In this document: piece after piece, positions 61,561-64,000 of the stretch
Position numbering within the stretch: position 1 is the first letter of the stretch
Layout: every line of letters starts with the position of its first letter
NCBI RefSeq assembly: GCF_002844395.1
Contig: NZ_CP025197.1
Coordinates: 3,224,001-3,288,000 of the forward strand
From: Acetivibrio saccincola
GTDB taxonomy: Bacteria; Bacillota; Clostridia; Acetivibrionales; Acetivibrionaceae
Direction of reading: 5' to 3'
DNA: 64,000 nt
Translations under genes and position numbers: made by a program
The notes under the pieces: model-generated
What the model was told of the DNA's origin: nothing
What the model saw: the letters and a program-made list of their open reading frames with translations, nothing else
Databases searched by the model: none

Positions 61561-61918
61561 TCCTTGACCTCTTTATCTTTACTCCCATCCATTTAAATTT
61601 CCCTTTAACAGGTGCCTGGGGTTTCCTAATAGATACTATTACTTCTTGTACTTCTTTATATGTCGACATTATTTCCTGGGAAATTACATGGGCAAATCTC
61701 TCTATAAGTCGGAATTTGTTGGTTTCATTAATTCTTTTTACAATATCATAGACTTTTGAATAATCCACTGTGTCCTCAAGGTTATCACTTTCCCCCGCCT
61801 TTTTCAAATCCAAAAACAGCTCTACATCTATTTTAAAGGTCTGCCCGTTTTCCCTTTCAATTGGCAGCACCCCATGATAACCATGAAGTTTAATGCTTTT
61901 TAAAATAATGCTGTCCAA
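61550..61918 (-). CDS. folB: Dihydroneopterin aldolase
   Basis: Forms hydroxymethyl-dihydropterin. About 122 residues from the TTG at 61918, chosen because GGAAAGGGTGAT lies about 6 bases upstream; the resulting (M)DSIILKSIKLHGYHGVLP is the usual FolB opening. Glu in YHGVLPIEREN and Lys near 100 are conserved. Preceded by short repeats (61937-62019) after folP. Confidence 0.92.
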   Translation of the reverse strand: MDSIILKSIKLHGYHGVLPIERENGQTFKIDVELFLDLKKAGESDNLEDTVDYSKVYDIVKRINETNKFRLIERFAHVISQEIMSTYKEVQEVIVSIRKPQAPVKGKFKWMGVKIKRSRNEA

Positions 61919-61936
61919 AAAAATCACCCTTTCCAT

Positions 61937-62019
61937 CAATATTAAATTTCTGCCAAATATCAAATATGCTAAACCTCAATATTAAATGTGCTAAAACTAT
62001 ATTAAATATACTAAAACCA
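61937..62019. repeat. Degenerate tandem repeats of about 20 bp between folP and folB
   Basis: Three to four units like AATATTAAATGTGCTAAAAC follow one another. They lie in the gap between folP and folB and cover the upstream end of the folB frame. Their role is unknown; slippage repeats of this sort change spacing between co-transcribed genes. Confidence 0.7.
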
Positions 62020-62029
62020 TAAAATGACA

Positions 62030-62881
62030 TTAAGTCCTGACTATGGCATCTGTCATTCTTGCCACCCGGGTCATTTCTTTTACATCATGAACCCTGACTA
62101 TGTCTGCACCATTTGCAATTCCCAATGCTACAGTGGCTGCCGTTCCTTCAAGCCTTTCGTTTACAGGAAGGTTTAGTACATTTCCAATAAGGGACTTTCT
62201 TGAAGTTCCAATTAATACTGGTACATTTAAGCAATCCAACTCTTTAAGCCTTCTCATCACCTCTAAATTGTGCTGAAGGGTTTTGCCAAATCCTATACCA
62301 GGATCCACAACTACTCTTTCTCTGTGTATTCCGGCATTTCCTGCTATCCTGATACTTTCTTTTAAAAATTTTATTATATCCCCCATTAAATCTGTATATT
62401 CTTCACTATGGCTATTATGCATTACAACAACCCCTGCACCTGTTTTAGAAACAACCTCAGCCATGTTTTTGTCCCTTTGCATACCCCAGACATCGTTTAC
62501 AATACTCGCCCCGGCCATAATTGCCTTCTCTGCCACAGCCGCCTTTGATGTATCTACAGAAATAGGAACATTTATTTCTTTAGCTAATCTCTCAATAACA
62601 GGAACAACCCTGTTCATTTCAGAAAGAGGGTCAACAGGCTGGTATCCCGGCCTTGTGGACTCACCTCCCACGTCAATTATATCCGCTCCATTTTCTACCA
62701 TTTCTATAGCTCTTTTTACGGCGCTGTCTATATCTGTATATTTTCCCCCGTCAGAAAAAGAGTCGGGAGTTACATTTAGTATTCCCATTATATATGTTCT
62801 TTCCCCGATTGGGAGTTTATACTTCCCGCATTGAAAATATTCCGGCTTTCCTTTAATTTGATTATTTATTGTATTAACCAT
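62030..62881 (-). CDS. folP: Dihydropteroate synthase
   Basis: Joins p-aminobenzoate to the pterin. 283 residues: IMGILNVTPDSFSDGGKY, GADIIDVGGESTRPGYQPV, SIVNDVWGMQ, VVDPGIGFGKTLQHN and VLIGTSRKSLIG. GGAGAG precedes the ATG. First of the folP, folB, folK run. Target of sulfonamides in other bacteria. Confidence 0.97.
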   Translation of the reverse strand: MVNTINNQIKGKPEYFQCGKYKLPIGERTYIMGILNVTPDSFSDGGKYTDIDSAVKRAIEMVENGADIIDVGGESTRPGYQPVDPLSEMNRVVPVIERLAKEINVPISVDTSKAAVAEKAIMAGASIVNDVWGMQRDKNMAEVVSKTGAGVVVMHNSHSEEYTDLMGDIIKFLKESIRIAGNAGIHRERVVVDPGIGFGKTLQHNLEVMRRLKELDCLNVPVLIGTSRKSLIGNVLNLPVNERLEGTAATVALGIANGADIVRVHDVKEMTRVARMTDAIVRT

Positions 62882-62961
62882 AGGTTTTTCTCTCCTTCCA
62901 ATATATTTATTATAATAAAAATAGTAAAATTATTAAAGTATTTTGGGGCATTTGCTTTCTG

Positions 62962-62970
62962 TGGTATAAT
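62962..62970 (+). promoter_or_regulatory. Extended -10 promoter of the ppx/gppA gene
   Basis: TG-G-TATAAT at 62962-62970, with TTGGGG (62943-62948) 16 bases upstream as a weak -35. Leader of about 115 bases. Confidence 0.55.
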
Positions 62971-63092
62971 TACATTATTACAATGAAGAACTGACAAAAT
63001 TACAATTAAAAATTTACAAAGTGAAATTTTTAAACAAAATTTTTATATAACTATAATTTTATATAACTATAATTAGAAAAGTGGGATTACAA

Positions 63093-64000
63093 ATGCCAAA
63101 AAAAGTAGGAATAATTGATTTAGGTTCAAACTCAGTGAGACTGGTGGTTTTTGAGGTTGGGAAAAACGGTGCCTTCAGGTTAATTGACGATATTAACGAC
63201 CCTATAAGGCTTATGGAAAATATGGTATGTGATAAATACTTAAACGATTTGGCAATGCACAGGACATTAAAAACCATTAAGCTATATAAAAAACTTTGTG
63301 CTGCCCATGAAATCAGTGCCAACAGAATAATCGGCGTGGCTACTGCTGCTATGCGGAAGGCAGAAAACCGGGATCACCTTTTAAAGCTTCTCAGCAATTC
63401 CACAGGAATAAACTTTAAAATTCTATCAGGCAGGGAAGAATGTCTGTATGTGTATAAAGCCATTGCCAATTCCATGGACATAAATGCAGGTATAATTGTG
63501 GATATTGGCGGAGGAAGCACTGAAATAATAAAGTTTAAAGATAAACATATGAAAAACTATGTCTGCCTGCCCATTGGTTCTATTGTTGCTACAGAAAAGT
63601 TTTTGGACAAAAATACCATATCACCCCATAAACTTGACGCCCTGCACAGCTACATCAAAGAACTTTTGTCTGAATCAGACTGGCTTTTTGAAGAAAAAAA
63701 CCCGGTTTTAATAGGTGTAGGCGGTGTAATCAGGAACCTTGGCAAAATCCACAGGAATCACATAAATTACCCTCTAAACAAAACTCATAACTACCAGATG
63801 AGTATAGAGGATTTTCAGTTTATATATAATATGTTAAAAAATACTGATTTAGAATCCAGAAAAAAAATCAGCGGTGTTTCCAAAAACAGAAATGACATAA
63901 TAGTAGGGGGACTTGCCATTTTAAATGCTATAATATCTGCAATTTCCCCGTCCAAACTTGTGATAAGCGGTTTTGGCCTTAGGGAGGGCATTCTCTATGA
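63093..64000 (+). CDS. Ppx/GppA exopolyphosphatase-like, 5' part
   Basis: Breaks down polyphosphate or ppGpp-related nucleotides. The window ends inside the gene, so only about 302 codons are seen. VGIIDLGSNSVRLVVFEV at the N-terminus, GVATAAMRKAENRD, and IIVDIGGGSTEIIKF form the actin-like ATP/phosphate-binding fold. Start ATG at 63093 with a modest GTGGGAT upstream. Divergent from folP with its own promoter. Confidence 0.9.
   Translation, partial: MPKKVGIIDLGSNSVRLVVFEVGKNGAFRLIDDINDPIRLMENMVCDKYLNDLAMHRTLKTIKLYKKLCAAHEISANRIIGVATAAMRKAENRDHLLKLLSNSTGINFKILSGREECLYVYKAIANSMDINAGIIVDIGGGSTEIIKFKDKHMKNYVCLPIGSIVATEKFLDKNTISPHKLDALHSYIKELLSESDWLFEEKNPVLIGVGGVIRNLGKIHRNHINYPLNKTHNYQMSIEDFQFIYNMLKNTDLESRKKISGVSKNRNDIIVGGLAILNAIISAISPSKLVISGFGLREGILY

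Noticed and set aside
1-64000. tRNA or rRNA genes, CRISPR arrays, prophage modules
   Set aside because: I looked for these on both strands and saw no tRNA-like cloverleaf ends, rRNA-like blocks, spacer arrays or phage structural genes.

Overview
The window reads as chromosome of a low-GC, endospore-forming, cellulolytic Firmicute close to the Clostridium thermocellum / Acetivibrio group. The signs are a dockerin-bearing family 48 cellulase, a cellobiose phosphorylase that looks strongly C. thermocellum-like from memory, an RsgI-type anti-sigma protein, spore maturation genes (spmA, spmB), abrB with a Spo0A-type box, and a Bacillus-like yaa/yab gene order. I cannot fix the species.

Layout. 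1-3300 is accessory: small membrane proteins, one of them with a bL12-like tail, and a 1537-bp IS4-type element with a clean 7-bp target duplication. 3300-10700 is carbon metabolism: cellobiose phosphorylase, a TPR protein, split transketolase and a YitT transporter-like protein. 10700-22400 is regulatory. It holds an ECF sigma gene split by a frameshift, its anti-sigma gene, and a duplicated element flanking the operon that looks like a small RNA. It also holds an 1811-residue pseudokinase-ATPase-TPR-GAF-GGDEF-GAF protein and an orphan RsgI-like protein with 20-residue tandem repeats. 22400-29000 carries pilM, dusB, signal peptidase, a degenerate Nudix protein and a FapA/PilZ pair. 28997-36877 is a six-gene minus-strand run: zapA, U32 peptidase, dut, a zinc dehydrogenase, an alpha-oxoamine synthase, and hflX with a JAMM-like N-terminus. 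37000-40500 holds the GH48 cellulase with a long leader, and a hemerythrin. 40500-56600 is the conserved block ksgA, yabE, tatD, metG, spmB, spmA, abrB, rsmI, trmN6, ferredoxin, ricT, holB, yaaR, tmk and an Orn/Lys/Arg decarboxylase. 56600-64000 has malic enzyme, coaX, birA, folK/folB/folP and a ppx/gppA gene cut by the window end.

How the genes work together. Cellobiose phosphorylase and GH48 belong to cellulose use, and RsgI-type proteins sense polysaccharide outside the cell in this group. abrB, RicT, SpmA/B and the possible Spo0A boxes belong to the transition to sporulation. Two proteins point to c-di-GMP signalling: the GGDEF giant and the PilZ-like protein.

Most unusual observations: (1) two copies of an element predicted to encode a roughly 80-nt C-rich RNA with a strong terminator, each carrying a conserved TGTCGAA box; (2) three genes whose strong Shine-Dalgarno lies exactly 8 nt before an in-frame ATT followed by an Asn codon, with no normal start in a good position; (3) an SD-sequestering 14-bp stem before a Met-rich protein; (4) an IS that appears to lock its own translation against read-through transcripts; (5) HflX with an intact JAMM motif. 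All are read by eye; no search or folding program was run.
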